Part shown: positions 17,625 to 26,957 of the stretch, piece after piece
How positions within the stretch are numbered: position 1 is the first letter of the stretch
Layout: each line of letters begins with the position of its first letter
DNA from: JBGPTK01 sp963797765
GTDB lineage: Bacteria; Acidobacteriota; Terriglobia; Acidiferrales; UBA7541
Assembly: GCA_963797765.1 (NCBI GenBank)
Contig: CAWCQU010000002.1
Span: 1,612,001 to 1,676,000, forward strand
Reading direction: 5' to 3'
DNA length: 64,000 bases
Notes under the pieces: generated by a model
What the model saw: the letters and a program-made list of their open reading frames with translations, nothing else
Database searches by the model: none
Told to the model about the DNA's origin: nothing
Position numbers and translations under genes: made by a program

Positions 17625-17805
17625 GTCGGAGCTGAAAGAATCTGTGTGACAACTTGGTTTTGGTCGTTGTCATGCCTGCCTGCATTCAGCCATGTGGATA
17701 AACACAAAGATGCCACCCTCCCGACAGAATTCGTCGGGCGAGGAAGGGTGGCGCTACACGACCTTCCCTACCCGGCGTTTCCACACAGACACTGAAAGCT
17801 CCGAC
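17625..17805. mobile_element. MITE-like element with 29-bp terminal inverted repeats
   Basis: The left end, starting GTCGGAGCTGAAAG at 17625, matches the reverse complement of the right end (17777-17805, starting GTCGGAGCTTTCAG) at 22 of 29 positions, including blocks GTCGGAGCT and TCTGTGTG. The 181-bp element has no coding capacity. I see no obvious target duplication. It encloses the hairpin repeat at 17711-17762. Confidence 0.6.
17711..17762 (-). repeat. GTGTAGCGCC hairpin repeat (nested in the MITE-like element)
   Basis: GCCACCCT pairs with AGGGTGGC, and inside CCGAC pairs with GTCGG. On the minus strand it begins CGTGTAGCGCC, the same lead as the repeats at 54964, 58861 and 60121. Confidence 0.6.
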
Positions 17806-18009
17806 CCCCTAAAAATCTAATCAATTTCAAATTAGGAAAGCACCCGAGAATCGCGGCGATAGATAGCAATTGTTGAGCGGCGGGCGCGCACCCGGATCGT
17901 CGGTAGCTGCACTGCTGTAACCGGTTCTCCCTTTCGCACGTTTAATGAAATATCGATATTGTGTGCTTTCGGGGAAAAGTTGGCGGATAATCCGACGGTG
18001 AGGCGTGCC

Positions 18010-19161
18010 ATGATAATAAAAGCGTTACTCGTTTTGACCGCGTCCTTCGCGTGCTTATTAGTCGGCGGGGCGTCCCACGGGCAGTCCAAGGGAGGAGGCG
18101 GCGGATCGGCTCCAGCCCCCAGTTCCGGTTCGGTGGATCCGGCCGGGCCGGAGCATGCTGGGGATATTGGGAAATTCTCGAACTGGGACACGTTGCTCAA
18201 GCAAGGGCGCTCCGGAAATTATCTCGATGGAAAGGTAACTGTGCAGGGAGGCACGCTGCCCTGGGAGCCAATTGCCGTTACGGTGCTGTGCGACGGCAAG
18301 CCGCGCTATACAACCTACACCGACCCCAAAGGACTTTTCCTGATCGCGCCAAAAGCCTCGCCGGACACGATGGTCAGCCAGACGCAGGCAAAAACAGCGC
18401 TCACGACCCAGTTCATGGGCTGCTCAGTCCAGGCGGCGCTGCCCGGATTTGAATCGAGCACCCTGACGATTTCAAACCGCGACTTGCTGGATAATCCGGA
18501 TGTTGGCACGGTTACACTGAAGCGGGAGGAAGGATCGGAAGGCGGCTCTTTGAGCAGCACCAGCGCATCGGCTCCGAAGGATGCGGTCAAATCGTTCGAA
18601 AAGGCGCGGGCCGAATGGCTGGACGGCAAGTCCGACCGCGCGGAGCACGATCTGCAGAAAGCGGTCCAGGCATACCCGCAATACGCCGAGGCATGGTACC
18701 AGCTTGGAAAAATTCAAGAGGCAGCGAATCCCGCGGAAGCACGGAATTCCTACGCCAAGGCGCTGGCCGCCGATCCCAAATTCATTTTGCCCTACGAACA
18801 CCTGGAGTTGCTGGACGCGCAGTCGGGCAAGTGGCAGGAACTTCAGGAATTCACCACGCGGGAGGTAGAGCTAAACCCGCGGGGCACGCCGGGGGTGTGG
18901 TATTTCAATGCGATGGCGAACTATAACCTGGGCAAGAAGGATGTGGCGGAAGAGAGCGCGAAACGGGCGCTGGCGATGGATCCGCTGCACACCGTGCCCA
19001 ATGCCGAGCAATTGATGGCGGTGATCCTTGCGGATAAGCGCGACTTTGCGGGAGCGCTCGAGCACCTGCGCACCTGCCTGCCCTATTTGAGCGGGGAGAA
19101 GGCGGAAATCGTGAAAAAACAAATTGCGCAGCTGGAAGGAATCATTGCAAGATCAAAGTAA
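18010..19161 (+). CDS. Secreted TPR-repeat protein
   Basis: The 383-residue product starts with a signal peptide (IIKALLVLTASFACLLVGGASHGQ); the upstream frame is open but lacks one, so the ATG at 18010 is preferred, with GTGAGG before it. A Gly/Pro-rich linker leads to a small domain (LDGKVTVQGGTLPWEPIAV), of the kind seen in carboxypeptidase-regulatory-like folds. Residues 190-380 hold about five tetratricopeptide helices (AEHDLQKAVQAYPQYAEAWY; AEESAKRALAMDP). It probably acts as a periplasmic scaffold. The Cys-rich small protein follows after 35 bp in the same direction. Confidence 0.85.
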   Translation: MIIKALLVLTASFACLLVGGASHGQSKGGGGGSAPAPSSGSVDPAGPEHAGDIGKFSNWDTLLKQGRSGNYLDGKVTVQGGTLPWEPIAVTVLCDGKPRYTTYTDPKGLFLIAPKASPDTMVSQTQAKTALTTQFMGCSVQAALPGFESSTLTISNRDLLDNPDVGTVTLKREEGSEGGSLSSTSASAPKDAVKSFEKARAEWLDGKSDRAEHDLQKAVQAYPQYAEAWYQLGKIQEAANPAEARNSYAKALAADPKFILPYEHLELLDAQSGKWQELQEFTTREVELNPRGTPGVWYFNAMANYNLGKKDVAEESAKRALAMDPLHTVPNAEQLMAVILADKRDFAGALEHLRTCLPYLSGEKAEIVKKQIAQLEGIIARSK

Positions 19162-19196
19162 TTGTTAGTTGGCAATCCAGGGAGAAGAATTCAGAT

Positions 19197-19376
19197 ATGG
19201 CCATCAGCCGGGAAGAAATTCGGCAGCGGCACACTGCAGAAACGAGCCACGATCAATTCAGCGAGACGATTTACGGCGTGATCTGCGCCACCTGCCACAA
19301 TTACGTTTTGATCGATCGCACCAATTGTCCATCCAGCTGCCGCGAGCACGAAACCTGCCGCGCCGCCTACGCCTAG
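19197..19376 (+). CDS. Small Cys-rich protein, putative metal binder
   Basis: An ATG at 19197, with GGGAGAAG upstream, opens 59 codons ending in TAG. The N-terminal half is charged (REEIRQRHTAETSHDQF). The C-terminal half has CATCHNY, NCPSSCREH and a final ETC, so five cysteines and two histidines lie within about 30 residues, enough for one zinc or iron site. No family is recognised. The ribosome site, length and Cys spacing favour a real gene. It is directly downstream of the TPR gene and convergent with the beta-lactamase-like gene. Confidence 0.6.
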   Translation: MAISREEIRQRHTAETSHDQFSETIYGVICATCHNYVLIDRTNCPSSCREHETCRAAYA

Positions 19377-19398
19377 AACAGCTAGCCTTCCCGGGCGA

Positions 19399-21300
19399 TT
19401 ACGGCGCCCACAGCCGCAAGCCGATCATGTGCCAATAGCCGAGATAAGCGGCGATGCCGCAGCACGCCACCGCCACCAATAGCGTGTAGATTCTCAGGTT
19501 ACGATTGGAGCTCCAGCGGAAGGATTGCACGGCGAGCAGCAGACTCCACACGGAAAAAATCGCGAACACCCAGGTAAGAAACCAGATCGCGGCTGTGAGT
19601 ATGTCGTAGACGCCGAGCAGCCAAGTCGGCGTCAGATGGTAAATGAAGCATGCCGCGGCCAGGGATAGCGTGGCAAGCGCCGGCTCCATCAGCCTGGGAA
19701 GATAGCGTTCCGACGTGGTGCGCCCCATGATTTTCAGCGGAATCCAGACCAAAACATACGCCACGGAGCTGGCCATCAGTGCCAGTGCGAGTATGACGAG
19801 CATCAGGCGAATCACCGGCCACAAGCCATCCGTGCGAACGCCATAAAAATGCTGGTCCGCGTAAATCATTTCGCCGTTTTCTCCAGGGAAAAAAATGCGG
19901 CTGGCGGCTTGTTCGTTATCCAGGCGGAACTGACTGGCGGAAACGGGAACCAGCACGCGGTTAGGCTCGAAGAACCTCTTTTCATACAAGGTGCCGTATT
20001 CCTGCACGATTCGCCGGCCGTGCCACAGCAAATCGAGGAATTTAAACCTTTCCTGCCGCGGATTTCCCCGTTCGTAATATCCGGTGAATTTATCGAGATC
20101 GACGGCGCTGAGCACGACGGGCGTGGCCTGTGAAACGGATTCTCCCGCTAGCAAATAATTCATAACCAGCAACTGAATCTTTTTCATTGCATCCGGGGAA
20201 GCCGAGGTGTTCAGCAGAATTACCCAGCCCAGGTTCTGGTCGGGCAAGTAGTGATAAGACGAAGTGAATCCGTCGATTCGGCCGTCGTGTCCGTGCGACA
20301 CCACCGGCCCCGAAAAATCGGCGTAGTTACCCAGGCCGTAACCAAACCTCAATCCGGCGCGAGCGGCAAGAGTCGTCTGCGGATATTCCATTCGGAGGAT
20401 CGATTCTGGTTTCAGCAATTGTGTCTCGCCAATTTTGCCCCGATTCAAAAACATTTGCACCAGCAGCGCGAGTTCTCTGGCCGACGACTTGAAATCGTTC
20501 GCGGGGCGTAGGTAGAAGGAAACGTAAGGTTCAGGCTTGTTCGAATTTTCTTCGTAGCCTTCCGCCAGAAGCGGCAGATTCAAATTCGTCGTGAGCTGGA
20601 AATCCGAGTAGGTAGCACCCATCGGGGTCAAAATATTCTCGCGGATGTATTGGTCGAATGGCTCATTGGAAATTTTCTCGATCAAATATCCCACAACGCC
20701 GTATCCCGGATTGGAATATGACATGCGAGTGCCAGGCGGCCAGCGAGCCGCCAGGGGAGTGCTAAATTTGTGCAAGATATCAAGCAGGCCAATATCTTGG
20801 GGATCGCCGACGTTGTAGATACCGCTTTCGTGCACATCGTCAAAGCCGGCGGTCTGTTCGAGCAAATCCGCCACCGTCACGGGATGCGAAGATTGCCACG
20901 CATTGGGGATGGAAAGTTCCGGAGCCAGGTCCGCGAGCTTGGCATCCAGGTCGATTTTGCCGTCTTCCTGCAATTTCAAAAGCGCCAGCGCCACCAGGCT
21001 TTTGCTGACCTCGCCGGTGCGAAAGCAGGTGTCGGCAGTGACGTCTGTATTCGCCTTCTGGTTTGCCTTGCCCAGGCCGCCTTCCCACAAAACGCGGTCT
21101 TTCGAGACCAGCGCGATTCCGGCGCCGGGTATGTGTTCGGCCGCCATAACGTTGCGGATCTCCATTTGCAACTGCTCAAGCCCCTGTGAAGCAGTGGGTG
21201 CGGAATCGTTTGATTGCGAATGCGCGCCGAAGCTCCAAAAGCTTATCAACGCGATCAGAGTGCACGCGATAACGATGAGAGGGAGAGGATGACGCTTCAT
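19399..21300 (-). CDS. Class C beta-lactamase-fold protein with C-terminal membrane domain
   Basis: The 633-residue protein has a signal anchor, a beta-lactamase/transpeptidase domain (about 40-390) and four to five membrane helices at the C-terminus (about 500-633). The domain shows the second motif MSYSNPGYG and the third region SHGHDGRIDG. At the first motif, where the family has S-x-x-K, it reads GEVSKS: the nucleophilic serine is replaced by glutamate, checked in the DNA (GGC GAG GTC AGC AAA). It may therefore be non-catalytic or use another serine. A ribosome site AGGAG lies six bases before the ATG. Confidence 0.85.
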   Translation of the reverse strand: MKRHPLPLIVIACTLIALISFWSFGAHSQSNDSAPTASQGLEQLQMEIRNVMAAEHIPGAGIALVSKDRVLWEGGLGKANQKANTDVTADTCFRTGEVSKSLVALALLKLQEDGKIDLDAKLADLAPELSIPNAWQSSHPVTVADLLEQTAGFDDVHESGIYNVGDPQDIGLLDILHKFSTPLAARWPPGTRMSYSNPGYGVVGYLIEKISNEPFDQYIRENILTPMGATYSDFQLTTNLNLPLLAEGYEENSNKPEPYVSFYLRPANDFKSSARELALLVQMFLNRGKIGETQLLKPESILRMEYPQTTLAARAGLRFGYGLGNYADFSGPVVSHGHDGRIDGFTSSYHYLPDQNLGWVILLNTSASPDAMKKIQLLVMNYLLAGESVSQATPVVLSAVDLDKFTGYYERGNPRQERFKFLDLLWHGRRIVQEYGTLYEKRFFEPNRVLVPVSASQFRLDNEQAASRIFFPGENGEMIYADQHFYGVRTDGLWPVIRLMLVILALALMASSVAYVLVWIPLKIMGRTTSERYLPRLMEPALATLSLAAACFIYHLTPTWLLGVYDILTAAIWFLTWVFAIFSVWSLLLAVQSFRWSSNRNLRIYTLLVAVACCGIAAYLGYWHMIGLRLWAP

Positions 21301-21460
21301 GAATGCTCCTGATCCAGCCCGCGCATTGTACTTCTTGCCAGCGTCTCCATGAAGGAAACTCGCAAAGTTTTCAGATGTTCGAATACTGAAAGAAGTTATC
21401 CACGGGCGGAAAAGCGCGGCGAGCGAGGCCGCTCCGGCGAAAACATTTCACCGTTGCCGG

Positions 21461-21489
21461 TTGACGGCCTTCACGCCCGTGCGTACGAT
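21461..21489 (+). promoter_or_regulatory. Promoter of the cstA gene
   Basis: TTGACG (21461-21466), a 17-bp spacer and TACGAT (21484-21489) form a good sigma70-type promoter. It lies about 53 bp before the TTG start. Confidence 0.65.
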
Positions 21490-21541
21490 GCCCCAATTCA
21501 TGTGGGCGGCGGTTCTGGGATCGAGCCGCTGAGGGAATTAT

Positions 21542-23606
21542 TTGAAGAAACTTCTGCGGATGGGAATCTGGGCGGCCATCGCGCTGGCGGGCGCGTCGGG
21601 ACTGGCCGCGATTGCATTCGAGCGCAACGAACCGCTGAACGCGATCTGGTTCGTGGTGGCGGCCGCGTGCACATACCTGGTGGCATACCGCTTTTATGCA
21701 TCGTTTATCGCCACCAAGGTCTTTGTGCTCGATGCCATGCGAGCCACTCCGGCCGAACGATTGGAAGACGGCCGCGATTTCGTCCCGACAAATAAGTGGG
21801 TGCTGATCGGGCACCATTTTGCGGCTATCGCAGGGCCTGGTCCTTTAGTTGGACCAACGCTTGCCGCGCAATTCGGATATCTGCCCGGCACATTGTGGCT
21901 GATTCTGGGAGCGGCACTGGGCGGGTGCGTGCAGGATTTCACGATCTTGTTCTGCTCGATTCGCCGCGACGGAAAATCGCTGGGACAAATGGCGCGCGAA
22001 GAAGTGAGCAAGCGCGGCGGGACCATCGCGGTGCTCGCGGTGCTCGCGATCATGGTGATCTTGCTGGCGGTGGTGGCGCTGGTGATCGTGAACGCGCTGA
22101 AGGCTTCGCCGTGGGGAACGTTTACGATCGCCATGACCATTCCCATCGCGCTGCTGATGGGCATCTACCTGCGCTATGTGCGGCCGGGGCGGGTGCTGGA
22201 AGCTTCTGCGATCGGCTTCGTGCTGATCTTCGCTTCGGTGGTGGCGGGAGAATGGGTGAATAATTCGGCGATCTGGTCGCACGCCTTCACTCTGAGTGGC
22301 CCGGCGCTTGCGATCGCGATCATCATTTATGGATTCGCCGCTTCCGCCCTGCCGGTGTGGTTGCTGCTGGCTCCACGCGATTACCTGAGCGCCTTCATTA
22401 AAATTGGAGTGGTGATCGCGCTGGCGGCCGGCATCATTCTGGTTCGTCCCACATTGCACATGCCCGCCTTCACGCGATTCGTGGATGGCAATGGCCCGGT
22501 ATTCGCCGGGAAAATTTTTCCGTTTTGCTTCATCACCATCGCGTGCGGAGCGATCAGCGGATTTCACGCGCTGATTGCCAGCGGCACCACTCCGAAAATG
22601 ATTATCAGCGAATCGCATGCCAAGCTGGTGGGTTACGGCTCGATGTTGATGGAATCATTCGTCGGCGTGATGGCCATGGTGGCTGCCTGCGCGCTCGAAC
22701 CCGGCGTTTATTTTGCGATCAATAGCCCCGCCGGCATCGTCGGCAAGACCGCCGAATCCGCCGCGAACTACAATTCGTTCCTGGGGGTTTCCGCTCGATC
22801 CGCAGACCATGGCCAATCTGGCGCAAAGCGTGGGCGAGCGCTCGTTGCTCGACCGCACCGGCGGCGCGCCCTCCCTGGCCGTGGGAATGGCGCAAATATT
22901 TAGCGGAACAATCGGAGGCGAGCGTCTGCTTAGCATCTGGTACCACTTTGCCATCATGTTCGAGGCGCTGTTCATTCTTACCGTGCTGGACGCGGGCACG
23001 CGCGTGGGACGGTTCATGGTGCAGGAACTTCTGGGTCACGTGTGGAAACCGCTGGGGCGAACCAGTTGGTATCCCAGTGTTCTTGCCACCAGCGCTTTAA
23101 TTGTGGCCGCCTGGGGCTGGTTTCTCTGGCAAGGCGTGCAGGATCCGCTCGGAGGAATCAATTCGTTGTGGCCACTTTTCGGAATCGCGAATCAATTGCT
23201 CGCGGCGGTGGCCTTCGTGGTGGCCACAACGATCCTGCTTAAAATGGGCCGCCGAACATCGCTATTGGTCACACTAGTGCCAACCGCCTGGATCGTCCTG
23301 GTGACCATGACGGCGAGCTACCAGAAAATCTTCAGCCCCAATCCGCGCATCGGCCATCTGGCGCAGGCCCGGCTGCTCGCGGCCCAGCTTGCCTCGGGTG
23401 CGATTCCGGCGGCGAAGATCACCGAGACGCACCGGTTGATTCTGAATAATCGGCTGGATATTGCCGTCACCGCGGTGCTGGCGGTGATGGTATTGATTTT
23501 GATCGCCGAGGCGCTGTTGGAATGGGTTCGCATTTTGCATGGAGGAAAAGAAGCGGTGTTGCATGAATCGCCCTATGTAACTACCCGCTGGATGGAAGGA
23601 GATTGA
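21542..23606 (+). CDS. cstA: Carbon starvation protein CstA, peptide/pyruvate transporter, frameshifted
   Basis: Two overlapping frames join to one CstA of about 687 residues. The first (from TTG 21542, with GAGGGA upstream) has the family core: PTNKWVLIGHHFAAIAGPGPLVGPTLAAQFGYLPG and GGCVQDFTILF, then FCFITIACGAISGFHALIASGTTPKM. It leaves the family sequence at about 22785, at a run of five G (CTGGGGGTT); the next frame continues with SWGFPLDPQT, GMAQIFS, FEALFILTVLDAGTRVGRFM and LWPLFGIANQLLAA. The break at a homopolymer makes a sequencing error likely. CstA takes up peptides or pyruvate at the inner membrane. ybdD follows four bases after the stop. Confidence 0.88.
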
Positions 23607-23610
23607 TGAC

Positions 23611-23832
23611 ATGAAGGGAAGGATGGGCCGCACATTTCTGCAATTCCGGCGAATTTTCGATTTCGCGGCCTGGTGGTTCCGCCAGGTGCTTGGCGACGCC
23701 GGATATGAAAACTATCTCCGCAGCGCGAATCGGCATCCAAGTAAATCGGGTGGCGGGAAGCCTCTTTCGCGGGAAGAATTCTATCTGGACGCATTGCAGC
23801 GGCGATATTCCGGCGTCAGCCGGTGCTGCTGA
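23611..23832 (+). CDS. YbdD/YjiX family small protein, CstA partner
   Basis: The 73-residue protein has the family layout: an N-terminal helix with aromatic residues (FDFAAWWFRQVLGDAGYENYL), then HPSKSGGGKPLSREEFYLDAL and the ending RRYSGVSRCC. The family (DUF466) is coded right after CstA-type carriers in many bacteria and is needed for uptake of pyruvate or peptides. Here it starts four bases after the cstA stop, so the two genes are almost certainly coupled. This context strengthens both calls. Confidence 0.9.
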   Translation: MKGRMGRTFLQFRRIFDFAAWWFRQVLGDAGYENYLRSANRHPSKSGGGKPLSREEFYLDALQRRYSGVSRCC

Positions 23833-23887
23833 ACGGGGAGCGTTCCCCGCAAGTTGCCTTCGCACGGACATTTGCGGAATTTAGACA

Positions 23888-23917
23888 TAGACGCTGCTGG
23901 CGCGGAGAAACTATAAT
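23888..23917 (+). promoter_or_regulatory. Promoter of the YjbQ-like gene
   Basis: A perfect TATAAT (23912-23917) is preceded, at 18 bp, by TAGACG (four of six consensus bases). It lies 82 bp before the likely ATG at 24000. Confidence 0.55.
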
Positions 23918-23999
23918 TTTGAAGTGGGTCATCGATCCTGGGGGTAGGATCTTTCCTTCCGGCAATAATTGCACGCTCGATGACAAGGAGCACAGGCTG

Positions 24000-24515
24000 A
24001 TGAAAGCTGCTCGTGAAAAAACTGCGGCGGCGGTTGCACCTGGAGTCCGGCCTACGGTCGCGCTGCAGATGTACATCGAGACGATTTGCTACAAGACCCG
24101 GGAGCGCCTGGAATTGATTAATATTACCCGGGATTTGAATGAAGTGGTACGCAAACATGGATTAAAGGCTGGTTTTGTGATGGTCCAGTCGCTGCACACC
24201 ACCACCGCCGTGTTCATCAACGAGTTTCAGCAAGCCCTGGTGGAAGACATCAAGTCGTTCCTCGAAAAGCTGGTAGGCCGGGTCGAATACTGGCGGCACA
24301 ACGATCCGAAAATTTCGGAGTGCAACCGCAAGAATGCTGATTCGCACCTGCGCGCCATGGTGCTGGGACATACCATCTCGGTCCCCGTGCGCGACGGTGA
24401 GCTGGCCCTGGGTACCTGGCAATCCGTGATTTTGGCGGAACTCGACGGGCCACGGGATCGCGCCATCCACGTCCAGGTCCTCGGAATTCCGGATCCCGAA
24501 GAGCCCGGGAAGTAG
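24000..24515 (+). CDS. YjbQ family protein (UPF0047, secondary thiamine-phosphate synthase-like)
   Basis: The 171-residue protein matches the YjbQ family throughout: LELINITRDLNEVVRKHG, VQSLHTTTAVFINEFQQALVEDI, the metal-site run NADSHLRAMVLGHTISVPVRDGEL and LGTWQSVILAELDGPR. Some members show weak thiamine phosphate synthase activity, but the physiological role is not settled. I chose the ATG at 24000 because of AAGGAG upstream and the family start; an earlier ATG at 23823 would overlap ybdD. About 25 extra N-terminal residues precede the conserved part. thiC lies 13 kb away and gives no direct link. Confidence 0.9.
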   Translation: MKAAREKTAAAVAPGVRPTVALQMYIETICYKTRERLELINITRDLNEVVRKHGLKAGFVMVQSLHTTTAVFINEFQQALVEDIKSFLEKLVGRVEYWRHNDPKISECNRKNADSHLRAMVLGHTISVPVRDGELALGTWQSVILAELDGPRDRAIHVQVLGIPDPEEPGK

Positions 24516-24597
24516 ACGCGCCGTTCACGGATTAGCCTCCCGAGGAATCCCGGCCCAGCCATCTAAGAATTCGCAGCGTCTGCCTTTGCCCGTTTCT

Positions 24598-25827
24598 TCA
24601 ATGCGCGACGATTTCAGGAGTTTCCGACATCACCTGGTTGACCCACTCCAAAGCATTCAGGAATAGTTGCGGCAGTTTGTCCTGGTCCAAGCCGATGGCC
24701 GCGGCCGAAATGGCGAGTTTTTCCCACTCACCCGCTTCATAGTTGAGTGCAGTTTGAAAAATTGGCCGAAAATGGCTGGGCCGCCCCAACAAGGCGTTCT
24801 TGATGCTTTCCTCCACCGGAATTCCTTCTAGTACTTCGGGCATTGGCATGTCCAGCATGGCATCCAATGCCGAAAGCAATCCAAGCAGAAACAGATCGTT
24901 GGTTTCGTCCCGCATTCCCGCCGCTTCTCCGATCAGTTCGCAAAACCGGCCCCGCACCAGGGGAAGCCTGACCAACTCTCGCGGTTTGTCCTCGCCCATT
25001 ATTGCCACGCACACCACGGAAACCCATTTGCGCATGGCAATTTCACCAATTAACATCACGGCGTGCGGAATGGATTGAACCGGGACCGCAAGATAGAAAC
25101 TCGCTGAATTCAAGTAACGCAGCAATCGGTAACTCACGGAAGGTTCTTGACTGATCAGTTCGCCGATTTCCTCCAGGTCCATCTGGGCGCGGTTGGCGAA
25201 CTGCAGAAGCCGGAGGTAGACCGCCTTGTTTTCAGGCACGTTTCCACGCCGCACCATCTCCGGCCGGCAAAAAAAATAGCCTTGGAAAAACTGGTAGCCC
25301 ATATCCAGGCCGTGCTGAAATTGTTCGTGTGTTTCCACTTTTTCGGCGAGAAGAGGAATCCCGCGCCGGCGGAATTTCCGCGCCAGGCGATCCTGCTCGG
25401 CCGGGCTGGTCGCCAGAAAATCCACCTTGATGAAATCCGCGAATTCCAGAAGCGGCTCCATCTGCGAACGGTCCGCGTAATCATCCAGAGCAAAGCGGTA
25501 ACCCTGCAATTTCATTCTGCGGCAGGCGGCGATCACTTCCGCGTCCGGAGTCACGGTTTCCAGAATTTCGCCCACCACAGTCTCCCGGGGCAGAAGGCTC
25601 AGATAATCCTCTCGCAGGAATTCCCGGGTGCAATTCAGAAATGCCAGCACGCCGCCCGTCATCTTCTTCAATCCGATCAAGAACAGTTCGTCGATGGCTC
25701 TCAAGGCCGGCGTGTTCAACGGGCCGGCCTTGCAGTAGTTCTCCGGGCCGGAGCGCGAGAGCATCTCGTAGGCAAAAACCCGTTTTTCGATTGTCAGGAT
25801 TGGCTGGCGTGCAAGAAAGCGGTCCAT
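24598..25827 (-). CDS. EAL-HDOD (YuxH-type) signalling protein
   Basis: The 409-residue protein has an N-terminal EAL-like domain (FLARQPILTIEKRVFAYEMLSR; LDDYADRSQMEPLLEFADFIKVD; PLLAEKVETHEQF) and a C-terminal HDOD domain (SVSYRLLRYLNSASFYL; IPHAVMLIGEIAMRKWVSV; LFLLGLLSALDAMLDMPM). The EAL motif proper is degenerate (YEML), as is usual in this family, so cyclic-di-GMP is more likely bound, if at all, than hydrolysed. Such proteins affect motility and surface behaviour. It is monocistronic, with no partner nearby. Confidence 0.92.
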   Translation of the reverse strand: MDRFLARQPILTIEKRVFAYEMLSRSGPENYCKAGPLNTPALRAIDELFLIGLKKMTGGVLAFLNCTREFLREDYLSLLPRETVVGEILETVTPDAEVIAACRRMKLQGYRFALDDYADRSQMEPLLEFADFIKVDFLATSPAEQDRLARKFRRRGIPLLAEKVETHEQFQHGLDMGYQFFQGYFFCRPEMVRRGNVPENKAVYLRLLQFANRAQMDLEEIGELISQEPSVSYRLLRYLNSASFYLAVPVQSIPHAVMLIGEIAMRKWVSVVCVAIMGEDKPRELVRLPLVRGRFCELIGEAAGMRDETNDLFLLGLLSALDAMLDMPMPEVLEGIPVEESIKNALLGRPSHFRPIFQTALNYEAGEWEKLAISAAAIGLDQDKLPQLFLNALEWVNQVMSETPEIVAH

Positions 25828-26009
25828 AGTCCCCTGCGTTCCCGGCTGGAAATGGCCGGAGAAAAAACTATCGAAGGGAAGGGGATACGGACTTCAAAAC
25901 CAGTATGAATGACGCGATTTCATTCCGAAAGTGAAAAGACGGAACTTGTTCCAAAGGAACTGCTGCTCGCCGCCCGAACATCGGGCCAGCCCCCCGCGAG
26001 AGACGGGTT

Positions 26010-26957
26010 CTACTCCGGCAGCTTGGTTCCCGGCGGCAGAAGCGCGATCAGTTGTTCTTCGCGCGCCAGATTTCCGACCCGCCTTTGCGCCTGGATGTCG
26101 GCGATAATTAGATCCGTGCTTTTCGGCGCGAGAGACAAGGCGGTGTCGTACTCGATGGCCGCGTCGTTGAACATCATCCGCCGGTTGAAGGCATAGGCGC
26201 GAAGCATGTAGCGCATTAAGGGAGATTCTTCCCGTTCCGCGGCCGCTAATTCTCTCGTCAGGGATTGCTCGCTCTCCGCGGAAATCACCTGGAAGCTGAC
26301 CTGCCACTTCTTCTCGTTTGCCTGAAGAATGAGCACCAGCGTGCCGGAACCGCCCTCGTCGCGATATTGTTGCAAAGCTTTCTTTGCGGGATCGGAAAGA
26401 AGGGTTCCCGAAATGCCCGCCGCGTGTGGCAAGCGCCAAATTTCCTTTCCATCCTCATCTTGCAGCGAAAAGGCTACTGCCGCGGCGCCCGACACCGGAA
26501 TCCAGCGGATCACGAAGCTTTGCGGGCGAACGGCGCTGTTATTCGTTGGCGAGAAGATGGGTGAAGGCGGTTGCCCATTGCCGCGAGGGCGTCCGCCGGT
26601 GCGGCCGTAATCGTCGATCGCTTTCTGGTTGACGTCGGCAGCGGCTGCCGGCGGTGAAGGAATCGGCGTCGGATTGGCAGAGGGTGAGATCGTCTTCAGT
26701 TTGCCAAAAAGAGTGATCTTGAGAGTGCCGCCCTCGTCGCATCCTACGCTGTCCCCGGGATAGAGAAATCGGTAGCGATCGCGATCCGGCTTAAGCTGTT
26801 CTTTCGTTTTGCTGCCCCTTCGAATCACGTAGGCCGGTCCCGAAAAATCTTCCACCCATCCGACGTGGCTGTGCTCCTGCGCGCGCGCTGGCTTGATGGC
26901 GCCTGGTGCTAGCATCGCAGTCATCAGCAGAGCAATTGGCCAAAAGTAAAATTTCAT
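26010..26957 (-). CDS. Secreted FecR-like protein with TPR-like C-terminus
   Basis: The 315-residue product starts with a signal peptide (MKFYFWPIALLMTAMLAPGA). Residues 30-90 resemble the sugar-binding-like FecR fold (VGWVEDFSGPAYVIRRGSKT; LYPGDSVGCDEGGTLKITLFG). A Pro-rich linker is followed by a beta domain (SFVIRWIPVSGAAAVAFSLQDEDGKEIWRL) and a helical tail (AYAFNRRMMFNDAAIEYDTALSLAPK) like one or two TPR units. Its ATG overlaps the stop of the CHASE2 gene in ATGA, so the two are translationally coupled. An interaction with that sensor in the periplasm is likely. Confidence 0.8.
   Translation of the reverse strand: MKFYFWPIALLMTAMLAPGAIKPARAQEHSHVGWVEDFSGPAYVIRRGSKTKEQLKPDRDRYRFLYPGDSVGCDEGGTLKITLFGKLKTISPSANPTPIPSPPAAAADVNQKAIDDYGRTGGRPRGNGQPPSPIFSPTNNSAVRPQSFVIRWIPVSGAAAVAFSLQDEDGKEIWRLPHAAGISGTLLSDPAKKALQQYRDEGGSGTLVLILQANEKKWQVSFQVISAESEQSLTRELAAAEREESPLMRYMLRAYAFNRRMMFNDAAIEYDTALSLAPKSTDLIIADIQAQRRVGNLAREEQLIALLPPGTKLPE

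Larger units (their letters stand above)
17432..18009. other. Divergent intergenic region with a nested repeat element
   Basis: These 578 bases separate the S9 gene (minus) from the TPR gene (plus). They contain the MITE-like element at 17625-17805, with a hairpin repeat inside. No coding sequence is supported. GATAAT at 17988-17993 could be a -10 for the TPR gene, without a clear -35. Confidence 0.5.
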
